A stretch of DNA of 61,187 nt. It comes from Pseudobdellovibrionaceae bacterium. GTDB lineage: Bacteria > Bdellovibrionota > Bdellovibrionia > Bdellovibrionales > UBA1609. The position numbers were made by a program, and so were the translations under genes. The notes under the pieces were generated by a model. That model searched no databases and was not told where the DNA came from. It saw only the letters and a list, made by a program, of their open reading frames with translations. The stretch covers positions 1-61,187 of the forward strand of contig JAMLIO010000010.1 in the NCBI GenBank assembly GCA_023954155.1. The letters are read 5' to 3'. Positions 36,513 through 45,965 of this stretch are shown piece by piece. Positions within the stretch are counted from its first letter, which is position 1, and every line of letters begins with the position of its first letter.

Positions 36513-36547
36513 AAAAGCCACAGATCACTCTGTGGCTTTTCTTTTTT
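36513..36547. terminator. Strong hairpin terminator downstream of mltD
   Basis: AAAAGCCACAG (36513-36523), loop ATCACT, CTGTGGCTTTT (36530-36540) makes an 11-bp stem. It is followed by TCTTTTTT on the plus strand and by TTTTGTGTG on the minus strand. As the nearest upstream gene is mltD on the minus strand (ending at 36600), it most likely ends that transcript. It could work in both directions. Confidence 0.75.
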
Positions 36548-36599
36548 GTTCACACGCAATCTTCAAATTTAAAAATGTAATCGCTGTAATTATGATCTC

Positions 36600-38018
36600 T
36601 TATGGAATCAGAATGCTTGTACCCGCTTTAACACGAGTCCGAACGGTCATATTGTTGGCCTGTGCGAGTTTAGCCAAACCCACGCCGTACTTTTGAGCAA
36701 TACCATAAAGCGTCTCGCCTCTACGAATACGATGGTATCTTTGCCCGTCTGAAGATCTTTTAGCTTGCGCATAAGTATTGGATGTCATTCCCTTACCTGG
36801 AATTTTGATCACCATTCCAGGACGAATGATCGACCTGTTACTTAAATTGTTATGACGCTGTAAAGCGGCCACTGTGGTGCCATATCGTCTAGCAATTCGA
36901 TACAAGCTGTCACCACGTCTAACTCTGTGAGTTTCTGCACTCTCTTGTTGTGCTACATATCTATGTTTGCTCACACTGCTTTGAGCGGCTGCAATGGCCT
37001 TCTCTTTCATCCCTTGCGGTACCTTAAACTCTGTCGAACTTCCTCGGTAAATAGGAATAAAATCCGTGTTAAATGAAGGGTTCAGCTCTTTTAGCGCAGA
37101 GACACTGACACCTAAATTACTCGCCATCATCCTCATGCTAATGCCTTGTTTAAGATCAATAGTTTCGTAAGCTAAACCTGGCATAGGGACAATATGATCA
37201 AACCCATACTTGGCAGGCTCTTGGCATATTCTAACTGCTGCAATAAATTTAGGAACATAATTTGAAGTTTCTGTTGGTAACTGTTTCGTTAAAGCTAAGC
37301 TCCAAAAGTCTCTGTTGTAGTTACGCATGATAGATCTCATCACACGATTTTCACCTGCGTTGTAAGAGGCAAGTGCCAGTGGCCAAGAACCAAACACATT
37401 GTATAATGCTTTGAAGTACTGAGCCGCAGCTTCCGTGGCACGACTTGGATTTTTACGTTCATCCACCATAGAGTTGATCACAAGGCCATAACCTCGGCCA
37501 GTAGAACTGATAAATTGCCAGTAGCCCACAGCACTCGCATGCGAACGCGCATGGGTGCTAAATCCAGATTCAATCAACGCCACATAAATCAATTCTCTAG
37601 GAAGACCTTGATCCACCAAAATGTCGGTCATGTAAGTTTCATAACGACCTAAGCGAGATAAATATCTTTCCATGTGTGGACGACCACGTCCTTGAAAGTA
37701 AGCCACCCACTTTTGCACCAAAGCTTCACCTTCTGGCGGAACTGTTAATAAATCATGAGTGCCGATAACGGGTTTTGGTAGAGCCTCTACCTCTTCTGCT
37801 TCTTTTTCAGTGATGTCTAAACCATCCACTTTCATTTCAGCCGCAATCAGACTCTCATTAGGAGTCGCCACAGCGTTGTTTTTATAAGACGCAGGTGTGT
37901 TGTATTTGGGAGCAGGCGTAGCTGCTTTTTTTCCTCTGAACTCTGGAGCATGAACACAAGAAACACTGCCTGTCATCAAAACCATACCTAAGGCCAATAG
38001 TACCAAATCATTTCGCAT
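36600..38018 (-). CDS. mltD: MltD-type membrane-bound lytic transglycosylase with two LysM domains
   Basis: The 472-residue lipoprotein has a type II signal ending TGSVSC. The transglycosylase (SLT/GH23) domain at about 120-260 shows the catalytic Glu in YVALIESGFSTHA and the family motifs AVGYWQFI and ALASYNAGENRV. Two C-terminal LysM repeats follow (HRVRRGDSLYRIARRYG and HRIRRGETLYGIAQKYG), which bind glycan strands. It cleaves murein to 1,6-anhydro products at the outer membrane inner face. The start at 38018 has GGAGG upstream, and the longer frame would bury the signal peptide. It sits just downstream of slt and the bat genes. Confidence 0.94.
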   Translation of the reverse strand: MRNDLVLLALGMVLMTGSVSCVHAPEFRGKKAATPAPKYNTPASYKNNAVATPNESLIAAEMKVDGLDITEKEAEEVEALPKPVIGTHDLLTVPPEGEALVQKWVAYFQGRGRPHMERYLSRLGRYETYMTDILVDQGLPRELIYVALIESGFSTHARSHASAVGYWQFISSTGRGYGLVINSMVDERKNPSRATEAAAQYFKALYNVFGSWPLALASYNAGENRVMRSIMRNYNRDFWSLALTKQLPTETSNYVPKFIAAVRICQEPAKYGFDHIVPMPGLAYETIDLKQGISMRMMASNLGVSVSALKELNPSFNTDFIPIYRGSSTEFKVPQGMKEKAIAAAQSSVSKHRYVAQQESAETHRVRRGDSLYRIARRYGTTVAALQRHNNLSNRSIIRPGMVIKIPGKGMTSNTYAQAKRSSDGQRYHRIRRGETLYGIAQKYGVGLAKLAQANNMTVRTRVKAGTSILIP

Positions 38019-38165
38019 CCCAAACCTCCAAAGTTTAAAGAATACTCTAATACACTCTCGGAAACAACAATCGAAAGCTAAAAGAGCCTTCATCTATTGT
38101 AACGCAGCTTTGGGGATTTGCTGCAAACTACTGCATTTTCACAAAAAAAACCGTCTTTTATCCTG

Positions 38166-40427
38166 TCACTGAGCTTCTTCTTGCACAGCTTCACAATTCC
38201 AAAGTCGGTAACAGGTCTTCAGTGGCTTGTAGTCTTCGAAGAGTTTGTAAAGAATATAATTTCTTAAGAGAGCTTTCACATAAAAACGAGTTTCACTCCA
38301 TGGTAACTCTTCAACCCATAAGTCTTGTTCTTTCCAATCCTCATTCTGCTTATGGAGTTGCGCTTGTGTGATGAGGTCTCGTCCTGACGACCAAGTTCTT
38401 ATGCGACCAGGGCCCGCATTGTAAGCCGCAAAAGCTAGAGGCAAATGTCCTTGATAGGAATTACTTAAACGACGCATGTAATGACTCCCTAATTTGATGT
38501 TCAAATCAGGTTTAAATAAAATTTTTGGAAAATTAGGAAGCCGCACTTTAAGAAAACGCGCCATCTCTCTTGCTGTAGGGGCCAAAAGTTGCATTAGTCC
38601 TCGTGCTCTGGATGGGCTTACTGCTGTGGGCTGAAATGCACTCTCTTGTCTAATCACTGCTAAAACTAAAAGAGGATCAAGGTCACTGGCTCCATGCACT
38701 TTAATCATATCCACTAGGTCTGTGGGGTACGCAATTCTCACAACATCAGGATGAATCAAGCTATGATCCAAAGTCCACACATTGTTCATAATTTTAATCG
38801 CTTGCAAAGGATAACCCGTATTCTGAAAGTGCTTAGCCAAGAGCACCTGCCCAGGTAAAGTCATCACCGCTAAAGAGCGATCCATAAATGTCATAAATTC
38901 TGAAGTGAACTTTTCTTCTACTATAAATAAAATTTGCTTAAGTATTCTAAGGTCTGATTGATTGTGCAAACTCATTTGCACTGTGAAGTTTTCTTTTTTC
39001 TGCAAGAATGGGAGCAACTGGGTCATTCCCTCTTCGTGGGCAACAAGCACGCCATAAAAAGTCAAAGGATAGGCTTTCACCAACTGTTCAGCTACAGGCT
39101 TGTATTCTTTTTTAAGTTCATGTTTAAGAATACGGTGTTTAAAGTATAAAGCCTGCAAACGGAAATCCGAATTTGAAGCGGCAAGAATATCCAACAAAGG
39201 TAGAGCCTTTTCAAAACTTCCATTGCGAATCAGATTTAACACCGACCAATATACAATCTCAGTATTGAGTATGGCATCTAGGCCAGCAAGGTTTAAATCC
39301 CCTTGTGCTGGAATTTTTACTTTTTTAGCTTTAGCAATCACACCTAAAGAGTCGATCAGTTTTGCAGCTCTCCCATAATCACCTTTGTATAAAAGAGCAC
39401 GCAAAGCCTTTTTATGATGAGCCTCTGTTTTATTTTTCACTTGCTCGTATGCTTGATACACATCCTCATGCAAACCTCGGTTAGCCAAGATCCAAGCAAA
39501 GGTTTCAAAATGGATGTCCATATTGTTAAATTCATCAATAATGGCCTTGCGCACATCTTCTTTGCCATGGGCGTAGGACCAAGCTATCGCACGTGACGCA
39601 GGAACAAGATTCTTGGTATCCACAAAAGTCGACTGCTTATACAGAGGCACAATCTGGCTGTATTTTTTAGTATCATACAGCCTTTTAATCTTTTTATAAT
39701 TTTCTGCGGACTCTTTTAAAAGTTTAATTTTTAAATCAATCACTTCGTCTGAAAAGTGCTGATTGATCTTCTCTAAAATTCCGATGTCTTGTAAGTCAGG
39801 TTCAAACTCCTTAAGCACTTGCTTGGCCGAGTCCTGATCATTTTTTTTCATATAAAATTCAAATAACTTTAAAACAACACTTTTACTTTTGGTGTTCCAA
39901 CTTCTTCGAGCCAAAGCCTCTGTCTTCATATCATCTAGGCCTAACTCGTCAGACTTTTGAAATAAAGTCTCTCTCACATTGAGCAAAGCATCGTAAATTA
40001 AATTTTTCTCTGGCTCTAAAAAGTCTTTGTGTTGTGCTAGAGTTTCAAAATCAATGGTGTATTCCAACCAAGACTGGTGCAAGGCTCTGTTTTTGTCGGT
40101 GACAGCTAAACGTCCCAAACACTTAGCACCGAAATAAAAAATAAAGGGATAGGCACTTTGGTTTTCAATGGCTGCAATATTGGCAATGGCCTCTTCTGCG
40201 CACACTTGCAGAGAGCGTTCCCCATACAGTCTAGATAAACGCTTAGCTTTACTAAAGTGCTCGTCGGTCTTTAGCAACAGATCGAAACCATCTTTAAAGC
40301 TATTCAGATCAAGGCTTTCATAGGAGGCCACACCACGATAGACCACGCTGGCCTTCACTTCGGTTTGGCCAGCAAAAATCAAAAAAGAAAGCAAACCCAA
40401 GGTCCACTTAGGACGTCTCAACCTCAT
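38166..40427 (-). CDS. slt: Soluble lytic murein transglycosylase (Slt70-like)
   Basis: The 753-residue periplasmic enzyme has a signal peptide (MRLRRPKWTLGLLSFLIFAG), a long helical superhelix typical of the Slt70 U domain, and a C-terminal GH23 domain. The catalytic Glu is in LAVIRQESAFQP, followed by SRARGLMQLLAPTA and LAFAAYNAGPGRIRTW. It is about 100 residues longer than E. coli Slt. Its first 20 bases lie inside the end of batD, so translation of the two is probably coupled. That links murein cleavage to the Bat system. Confidence 0.92.
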   Translation of the reverse strand: MRLRRPKWTLGLLSFLIFAGQTEVKASVVYRGVASYESLDLNSFKDGFDLLLKTDEHFSKAKRLSRLYGERSLQVCAEEAIANIAAIENQSAYPFIFYFGAKCLGRLAVTDKNRALHQSWLEYTIDFETLAQHKDFLEPEKNLIYDALLNVRETLFQKSDELGLDDMKTEALARRSWNTKSKSVVLKLFEFYMKKNDQDSAKQVLKEFEPDLQDIGILEKINQHFSDEVIDLKIKLLKESAENYKKIKRLYDTKKYSQIVPLYKQSTFVDTKNLVPASRAIAWSYAHGKEDVRKAIIDEFNNMDIHFETFAWILANRGLHEDVYQAYEQVKNKTEAHHKKALRALLYKGDYGRAAKLIDSLGVIAKAKKVKIPAQGDLNLAGLDAILNTEIVYWSVLNLIRNGSFEKALPLLDILAASNSDFRLQALYFKHRILKHELKKEYKPVAEQLVKAYPLTFYGVLVAHEEGMTQLLPFLQKKENFTVQMSLHNQSDLRILKQILFIVEEKFTSEFMTFMDRSLAVMTLPGQVLLAKHFQNTGYPLQAIKIMNNVWTLDHSLIHPDVVRIAYPTDLVDMIKVHGASDLDPLLVLAVIRQESAFQPTAVSPSRARGLMQLLAPTAREMARFLKVRLPNFPKILFKPDLNIKLGSHYMRRLSNSYQGHLPLAFAAYNAGPGRIRTWSSGRDLITQAQLHKQNEDWKEQDLWVEELPWSETRFYVKALLRNYILYKLFEDYKPLKTCYRLWNCEAVQEEAQ

Positions 40428-42264
40428 CCCTTAATGATCTTTCAAAAAGCCTCTGTAATGCAAGGCACTTTTCTTTAACTTGGTCTTTTTCATTGCCTTT
40501 TACGACTAAACTCGCGGGGGCAAAACTATATCGCTGCAAATCATGATTCAAATCCGCCAGCACAGCCTCTATTTCGCGACGAAGACTGGGCGGAAGGGCA
40601 GTCATGATGTCCTCAAGTCTCTGGCTACGAGAGATTCGACGAGAGCGCGAGTTGACAAAAAAGTACACAATATTCACAGCCTCTACTGAAGCCTCTCGCC
40701 AATGCCCGTCATCCACTAACTTAAACAGGTGCTCAAATCTGGTCTGGAGGTCTTTTTCAAAATTATAAACGATTCTTCCCGCAAAATGCTGATAAGCCAG
40801 AAACATCATGACAAGCAGCATTCCAAAAGAATACAAAACAACAAATGGCCAAGTGGACGCCACTCTAAGGTTCTTCACATTGCGACCCACTTGCTCATAA
40901 AAAGTGGGTTGAAACTTTGACGAGCCCGCATCGGTTTTAAAGAACCCCTCACTCTCGTCTTCTGTATCACCTGCACCTTCTTCAACATTGAACGAAAAGG
41001 GACGAGTCTCTAGAGTGTAATACACCCCTTCTTCGGGATCAAAAAAACTACTGCTAAAGCTATTGATATAGTTGGCATTTAAATTTTTAGGTACCAACAG
41101 ATACGAATACACTTTCTCTGTTCTATTAGGTGGTACAAAACGACTGCTTTCCGCCACATCATACACCTCAAAGTCAGGACCGAAATCCACTTGAGGTTCA
41201 TTCATAAATTTAGACTGTCCTATGCCTGCCACTCTGTACTTGTATGTGAAGGGTTGCCCCACAGTGATATTGCTTCGATCCACAGAGCCTTGAAGCTGGA
41301 ACTCCCCCACTAAGCCTGAAAAGTCATCAGGTTTAGGCTCAGGCAAAGGCTTAATATTTAAAATGGCCTCATCACTACTGCGAACAGCTTCTTTAGTGGG
41401 CGCACCGTTAAAAAATGAATTTAGACTCGCAAGCACACACTTCACTGTATAGGCATCAATTGTAGCTCTGTCTTTGACAATAGGAGTGACCGCGTAACTG
41501 GCCAACATATAACGAGTATAGTCTTTCCCATCTCGGGTCACGGGCTCGCCTCTTAGAGCTACGGCCAAAGAGATCTCCTCTTTCCAAAATCCCTCTAAGG
41601 CGGGGTATTTCAGAGAATCAATGTCAGTAATTCGACCATTAGCATACAGGTACCACTGCACGACAAACTGCTCTCCTTGATAGGGATTCATGTTGGACAC
41701 TTCCACATCCACAAAGAAGTCCAACTCACTTGATTTTTGTCCCTTACCTAAAATGTCTAAGCGACGACCCAAGAAATTAGAAAATAAACTCTCCATAGAA
41801 TCAAAGGGAGACGCCCCCTTATTTTTTTTGCCTTGTATCCCCACGCTCTTTTCAGCAATTTTAAATTGTAAACCTGGGGCTCTGACTCTTTTTCCATCCA
41901 CAAGAATCATAAACGGTTCAATGTGCACATCACCTTTGCGTTGCGCATGATACGTAAGCACTTTCTGAGTGGTGTTGGTCACTAGCACTTGACCTTGAAC
42001 AATAGTTGTCTGCAAAGAGGAGTTTTGTGACTCTCTTAAGTAAGCCATATTACGATGCTGAGGACGAGACTCCCTAGGGACTTCTACTTTTGTGCTTCCC
42101 ATTTTATCTTTTTTAATTTTCACTACAATGGAAAACACATCATCCACACCCACAGCTGATTCTGCCAGCTCTGTTGTGATCTCTTGAGCCCACACCTGTG
42201 GCCCACACCATAAGAGAATCAAGGTCACAAAAATCAAATTTATGGTCTTACCAATTCTTTTCAC
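40408..42264 (-). CDS. batD: BatD-like oxygen-tolerance membrane protein
   Basis: This 618-residue protein has a signal peptide (LIFVTLILLWCGPQVWAQ), several extracytoplasmic beta domains (for example DVFSIVVKIKKD and QPFTYKYRVAGIG), one C-terminal membrane helix (FVVLYSFGMLLVMMFLAY) and a cytoplasmic tail. That is the BatD (PF13584) layout, and its place after batA-batB-batC fits. Bat proteins were first linked to aerotolerance in Bacteroides and to stress survival in Leptospira. The molecular role is unsettled. It overlaps batC by 17 nt and slt by 20 nt. Confidence 0.85.
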   Translation of the reverse strand: MKRIGKTINLIFVTLILLWCGPQVWAQEITTELAESAVGVDDVFSIVVKIKKDKMGSTKVEVPRESRPQHRNMAYLRESQNSSLQTTIVQGQVLVTNTTQKVLTYHAQRKGDVHIEPFMILVDGKRVRAPGLQFKIAEKSVGIQGKKNKGASPFDSMESLFSNFLGRRLDILGKGQKSSELDFFVDVEVSNMNPYQGEQFVVQWYLYANGRITDIDSLKYPALEGFWKEEISLAVALRGEPVTRDGKDYTRYMLASYAVTPIVKDRATIDAYTVKCVLASLNSFFNGAPTKEAVRSSDEAILNIKPLPEPKPDDFSGLVGEFQLQGSVDRSNITVGQPFTYKYRVAGIGQSKFMNEPQVDFGPDFEVYDVAESSRFVPPNRTEKVYSYLLVPKNLNANYINSFSSSFFDPEEGVYYTLETRPFSFNVEEGAGDTEDESEGFFKTDAGSSKFQPTFYEQVGRNVKNLRVASTWPFVVLYSFGMLLVMMFLAYQHFAGRIVYNFEKDLQTRFEHLFKLVDDGHWREASVEAVNIVYFFVNSRSRRISRSQRLEDIMTALPPSLRREIEAVLADLNHDLQRYSFAPASLVVKGNEKDQVKEKCLALQRLFERSLRDEVETS

Positions 42265-42976
42265 TTTTTTGTCCTTTGCTCTTTTTGATCTCTATACCTT
42301 GCGACCTCACCTTTTTTTCATCGCCATCAATCTCTTTCATGATCTGTTCAATTTGCTTTTCTGATAAAGGTTTCTTTTGTTGAGACTCTTCCTGTAACTT
42401 CTTCTCGTCTTTTTCAGACTGGTCGATCTTGTCGGCTTGCTTATCGCCTTTCTCCTGTTCTTCATTTGCACTGGCTGAATCGGAGTCTTTTCCGCCTTTT
42501 TTCTTTTTCTTACTTTTGCCAGAATTAGATTGAAGCAACAGTTCCATATTCTGCTTTACTTTAATATCAGTGGGTCGATACACCAGAGCCTCTTGATACG
42601 CCGCTAAAGCTTCATCCACATCACCCATTTCACCTAACACATAGGCTTTTAAAAAAAGTGTGGCAAAACTGTATGACTCTTGTGAATAACTCGTTTCTGC
42701 GCCCTCGCCCTCCATAGACAGCACATAGTCCATCTGTTTAAGGGCTCGGCCCGCATTCTCTTCACATAAAGACACAAAGATCAGGTTGTACTGATAAGCC
42801 ATGCTATCAGGATTCTGCTTTAAACCCTTTAAGAGCTTATCTCTTGCGGATTCACAGTTTTTATTTTCCAAATCTTTATTCACAGATCTCAACCGCAGAT
42901 AATCACAAGATGTTAAGCTCATCAGCAGGATAAAAAGAGAAAATACAGAGACAGCTTTATTTTGCTTCTTAGTCAT
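42248..42976 (-). CDS. batC: BatC-like TPR lipoprotein
   Basis: The 242-residue protein begins with a lipoprotein signal (VFSLFILLMSLTSC). Tetratricopeptide-like helices follow (ALKQMDYVLS, AYVLGEMGDVDEALAAYQEALVYRP). The C-terminal third is very rich in Lys, Glu and Asp (SGKSKKKKKGGKDSDS onwards) and probably disordered. TPR proteins occupy this place in bat operons and are thought to scaffold the complex. Its start overlaps the batB stop by 8 nt (ATGACTAA). Confidence 0.8.
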   Translation of the reverse strand: MTKKQNKAVSVFSLFILLMSLTSCDYLRLRSVNKDLENKNCESARDKLLKGLKQNPDSMAYQYNLIFVSLCEENAGRALKQMDYVLSMEGEGAETSYSQESYSFATLFLKAYVLGEMGDVDEALAAYQEALVYRPTDIKVKQNMELLLQSNSGKSKKKKKGGKDSDSASANEEQEKGDKQADKIDQSEKDEKKLQEESQQKKPLSEKQIEQIMKEIDGDEKKVRSQGIEIKKSKGQKSEKNW

Positions 42977-44036
42977 TCATATCCTCTATGTATTTCAGTG
43001 AACGAATAGGCTTTGATTTGCCTGTCGGAGTGAAAATTAAAGATAAGAAAAAACATAAAATCGAAACTAAAAGTGGATATTGAAAGTATTCATCTTGAAC
43101 ATCAAAACTTTGGGCTTCAAAGCCAGTGCTTTTAATTTTAGATAAATCCGACTGAAGTGCGCCGATCATTTTGCTTCCAAAGCCCATTGTATAAAAAGAG
43201 CCATGCCCTGCCTTAGCAATAGATCTTAAAAACTTAAAATCAGGCTTAGTGATCACGGGTTGATCTTTTCGGTCTGTCAGATATCCCACGACTTGATCAA
43301 AGCTATCTCGAATAGGAATGCGAGCCCCATCCCTTGTTCCTACACCAATAACAAAAGTTCTTACGCCTTCATGATATAAGGCCTTTGCTTCAGACAGGCT
43401 GTCACTGGAATGATCTTCCCCGTCTGTAATTAAAACCACTGCTTGATTTGATTTTTGCGTTCCTTTTTCTCCACCTCGCATCAGAAGTTCTTTGGCTTCA
43501 GTTAAGGCATCTTTAATATTAGTACCTTGCTCGCTAATGGTTTCAAAATCTAAGGAGTCTAAAAATAGAGCCAGCGCTCCCATGTCTTGGGTCAGAGGGG
43601 ACACCACACCCACCTGTCCCGCGAACGCCACAAGCCCCATCTTGTTTCCCTGTAAGGCTTCAAACACTTTGTTCAGTTGTAATTTCGCCAACTTTAAACG
43701 ACTGGGCTTTACATCTTCAGCCGCCATAGACATCGAAATGTCTAACACAAAGACAATCTCTATCCCTTCTCCTTTTTGAGACAATTTCTTTTTGCCCCAC
43801 TGGGGTTGTATCAGACTGAAAATAGCCAAGATCACTCCAAGCACGAAAAAGAAAAACCTGGCAAAGCCAAACGAGAAGAAATTTATAGAACCAAAATAAA
43901 AATTTGAAATTCTTGGACTATAACTTCTTTTTAATACAAATCTAGAATATAGCGCTCTGAGAATATATATTCCAACTAAGAGCAGTAACACGAAAAACAA
44001 CACAGCATAAATATGGGCACTGGCAAATCTAAACAT
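42969..44036 (-). CDS. batB: BatB-like von Willebrand factor A membrane protein
   Basis: The 355-residue protein has two N-terminal membrane helices (about 5-25 and 50-70), a VWA domain with an intact metal-binding MIDAS (LDISMSM, then ITDGEDHSSDS) and a C-terminal membrane helix (PLLVSILCFFLSLIF). It may start at 44111 in the open frame, but GGAGG lies 8 nt before the ATG at 44036. That ATG overlaps the batA stop as TAATG, a typical coupled junction. VWA proteins in these operons probably bind each other or MoxR-remodelled partners. Confidence 0.88.
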   Translation of the reverse strand: MFRFASAHIYAVLFFVLLLLVGIYILRALYSRFVLKRSYSPRISNFYFGSINFFSFGFARFFFFVLGVILAIFSLIQPQWGKKKLSQKGEGIEIVFVLDISMSMAAEDVKPSRLKLAKLQLNKVFEALQGNKMGLVAFAGQVGVVSPLTQDMGALALFLDSLDFETISEQGTNIKDALTEAKELLMRGGEKGTQKSNQAVVLITDGEDHSSDSLSEAKALYHEGVRTFVIGVGTRDGARIPIRDSFDQVVGYLTDRKDQPVITKPDFKFLRSIAKAGHGSFYTMGFGSKMIGALQSDLSKIKSTGFEAQSFDVQDEYFQYPLLVSILCFFLSLIFTPTGKSKPIRSLKYIEDMND

Positions 44037-45070
44037 TAAAAGATCCTCCATACCATGATTAAATAAATAAACTGTGAGGATAAAAGCAGAATCAGACCCC
44101 AAAGATTCCACGGCGAATACAGTTCAGCGATCATAGAGATTTTTTGAATTTCCACTTCTGTCTTTTCCAGTTTATTGATTTCAGAAAACACATCATTAAG
44201 ACTGGTGGAGTCCACTACACGGTAAAACTTCCCACCTGTTTCTTTAGCAATCTGGTTTAAGAGCTTTTCATTCACAGCACTGTGCATGGGACGATAATAC
44301 TTTTGCACCATGCCGTTAGGAAACTTACGCAGCACTGGCAGTTGCGCCAAACCGTCCTTACCAATCCCTACTGTATAAACTTTAATTCCCGCTTCCTTAG
44401 CAATCTCCATCGCCGTGATGGGGTCAATCGCACCAATATTATTTTCACCGTCAGTCAGTAAGATGACGATATTGGTCTGATCTTTATTTTTCTCTAAACG
44501 ACCAATAGCATTGGCTAGGGCTACACCAATAGCTGTCCCTTTGCGAATACGTTCTGAAGTTTGCACCATCTGTAAACTTTCAAGCAATAAATCATAATCT
44601 AAAGTGAGTGGGACACGCGTATAGGACTGTCCAGAAAAGACCAATAACCCAATACGATCACTGATGCGCTTTTCAATGAACTCTTTGATCCTAAGTTTTG
44701 CGCTCTCCAGACGGTTAGTCGGCTGCATGTCTTCAATCAACATACTGTCAGAAATGTCCAACACCATCATGATGTTAATCCCTTCTGAAGTCTGATTTAC
44801 AGTTTCATTGCGTTTCTGTGGCCGTGCAAAAGCAATGATTAAAAAAATCATACCTAGAGCAAATAAGGCTAAACTGAAAAAATGCAACAACTTATGCAGA
44901 TTAAGAGGTCTCGACTCTTTGAAATAATTTAAGAAGTCTTGGTCTTTAATCAAAAACCTTTGTCTTTGGCCTTTTTTGAAATACAAAAAATAGGCACTCA
45001 ACACAGCAAGTGCTAATGCTAACACCACAGAACCTAAGACATTCTGAAAACTGGATCCCCACTCAAGCAT
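44036..45070 (-). CDS. batA: BatA-like von Willebrand factor A membrane protein
   Basis: The 344-residue protein resembles BatB in layout: an N-terminal helix (VVLALALAVLSAYFLYF), a second helix (FSLALFALGMIFLIIAFARP), a VWA domain with MIDAS residues in VLDISDSMLIEDM and ILLTDGENNIG, and a C-terminal helix. The chosen ATG at 45070 overlaps the upstream stop (ATGCTTGA) and has GGAG 7 nt before it. The longest frame (to 45106) would overlap the previous gene by 44 nt. BatA and BatB usually form a complex with BatC. Confidence 0.88.
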   Translation of the reverse strand: MLEWGSSFQNVLGSVVLALALAVLSAYFLYFKKGQRQRFLIKDQDFLNYFKESRPLNLHKLLHFFSLALFALGMIFLIIAFARPQKRNETVNQTSEGINIMMVLDISDSMLIEDMQPTNRLESAKLRIKEFIEKRISDRIGLLVFSGQSYTRVPLTLDYDLLLESLQMVQTSERIRKGTAIGVALANAIGRLEKNKDQTNIVILLTDGENNIGAIDPITAMEIAKEAGIKVYTVGIGKDGLAQLPVLRKFPNGMVQKYYRPMHSAVNEKLLNQIAKETGGKFYRVVDSTSLNDVFSEINKLEKTEVEIQKISMIAELYSPWNLWGLILLLSSQFIYLIMVWRIF

Positions 45071-45965
45071 CTCTAGACTCCAGTTGGTTTTGTAAAGCGT
45101 CAGCAAAATCTCGGGTTAAAGCAATGGTCGTTGATAAGTCTCTAATAAGATCGCCCGAAGCATTCTGATTTTTTTGAGTCGATCTCATTAAGGCTTTGAT
45201 CTCAATCTGTAGTTCTAAATACTTTTGTGAAATTTCAGCAGAAACTTTGCGCCTTCTAAAAAATTTGTATAAGACTCGATTTTTTTTGGCCGTCGATTGA
45301 TAGTAAAATAAGGGCTCTTGAATCGTTAGACTTAAATATTCCATAAGACTCTTTTCAAGTTGTCTCACCCAAGTGTACACATAAGGATGGCCCTTAGAAA
45401 TATCCTCAAGTTTTGACAGCTCAATATCCAAAGCTCGCAATCTCTTATTCAGTTCATTATAGGGAGACAACGATGTTTTAAACGAATGCAATTTAAGCAG
45501 AGCACGATCATATTGTTTATTACGATGAAACCAGAAGATCACTCCAAAAAAGGCCGCAGCTATTGCCACTCCAATCAAAACCTGTGCGTACAAAGGCACA
45601 TGGGATAAGGCGGTTCCAGGCGGAGGGTTCATCTCGCTGTTAGCTTCAAGCACACTCCTCACTTGAAATTTAGGGCCCTTAACCTCTATCACCTGCTCAC
45701 CCACCACAAGGGTGTAGTCCGAATAATTTTTGTTCCCTGTCTTCCATGAGGTGGCTTTAATAAAAATTTTATTTTCATTTTCAATCTTTTTATCCAAAAC
45801 CACCAAGTCGTATTCGACTTGCTCATTATCAGGAAATACCAAGATTTCGCTCTGGGACTCAAGAGGCGTCATGCCTTCGCACACAATGACAAACGTCTGT
45901 CCCACCGTCAGAGGGGAACTTGAACTTATTGTCACATCACAGTTCCAGTCTTTTAGTGTCTTCAT
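45063..45965 (-). CDS. Single-pass membrane protein between DUF58 and batA
   Basis: The 300-residue protein occupies the operon place often held by a DUF4381-type protein. About 125 N-terminal residues look like a beta-sandwich (SPLTVGQTFVIVCEG), then one membrane helix (LIGVAIAAAFFGVIFWF) and a helical cytoplasmic tail with VYTWVRQLEKSLMEYLSL. There is no standard cleavable signal peptide, so the N-terminal domain would have to be exported by a reverse-signal-anchor. It overlaps the DUF58 gene by 4 nt and batA by 8 nt. I cannot name a family with confidence. Confidence 0.7.
   Translation of the reverse strand: MKTLKDWNCDVTISSSSPLTVGQTFVIVCEGMTPLESQSEILVFPDNEQVEYDLVVLDKKIENENKIFIKATSWKTGNKNYSDYTLVVGEQVIEVKGPKFQVRSVLEANSEMNPPPGTALSHVPLYAQVLIGVAIAAAFFGVIFWFHRNKQYDRALLKLHSFKTSLSPYNELNKRLRALDIELSKLEDISKGHPYVYTWVRQLEKSLMEYLSLTIQEPLFYYQSTAKKNRVLYKFFRRRKVSAEISQKYLELQIEIKALMRSTQKNQNASGDLIRDLSTTIALTRDFADALQNQLESRDA

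Noticed and set aside
36448-36696. 82-codon plus-strand gene with a hydrophobic start
   Set aside because: It runs through a strong terminator hairpin and into the mltD coding region on the other strand, with no good ribosome site.
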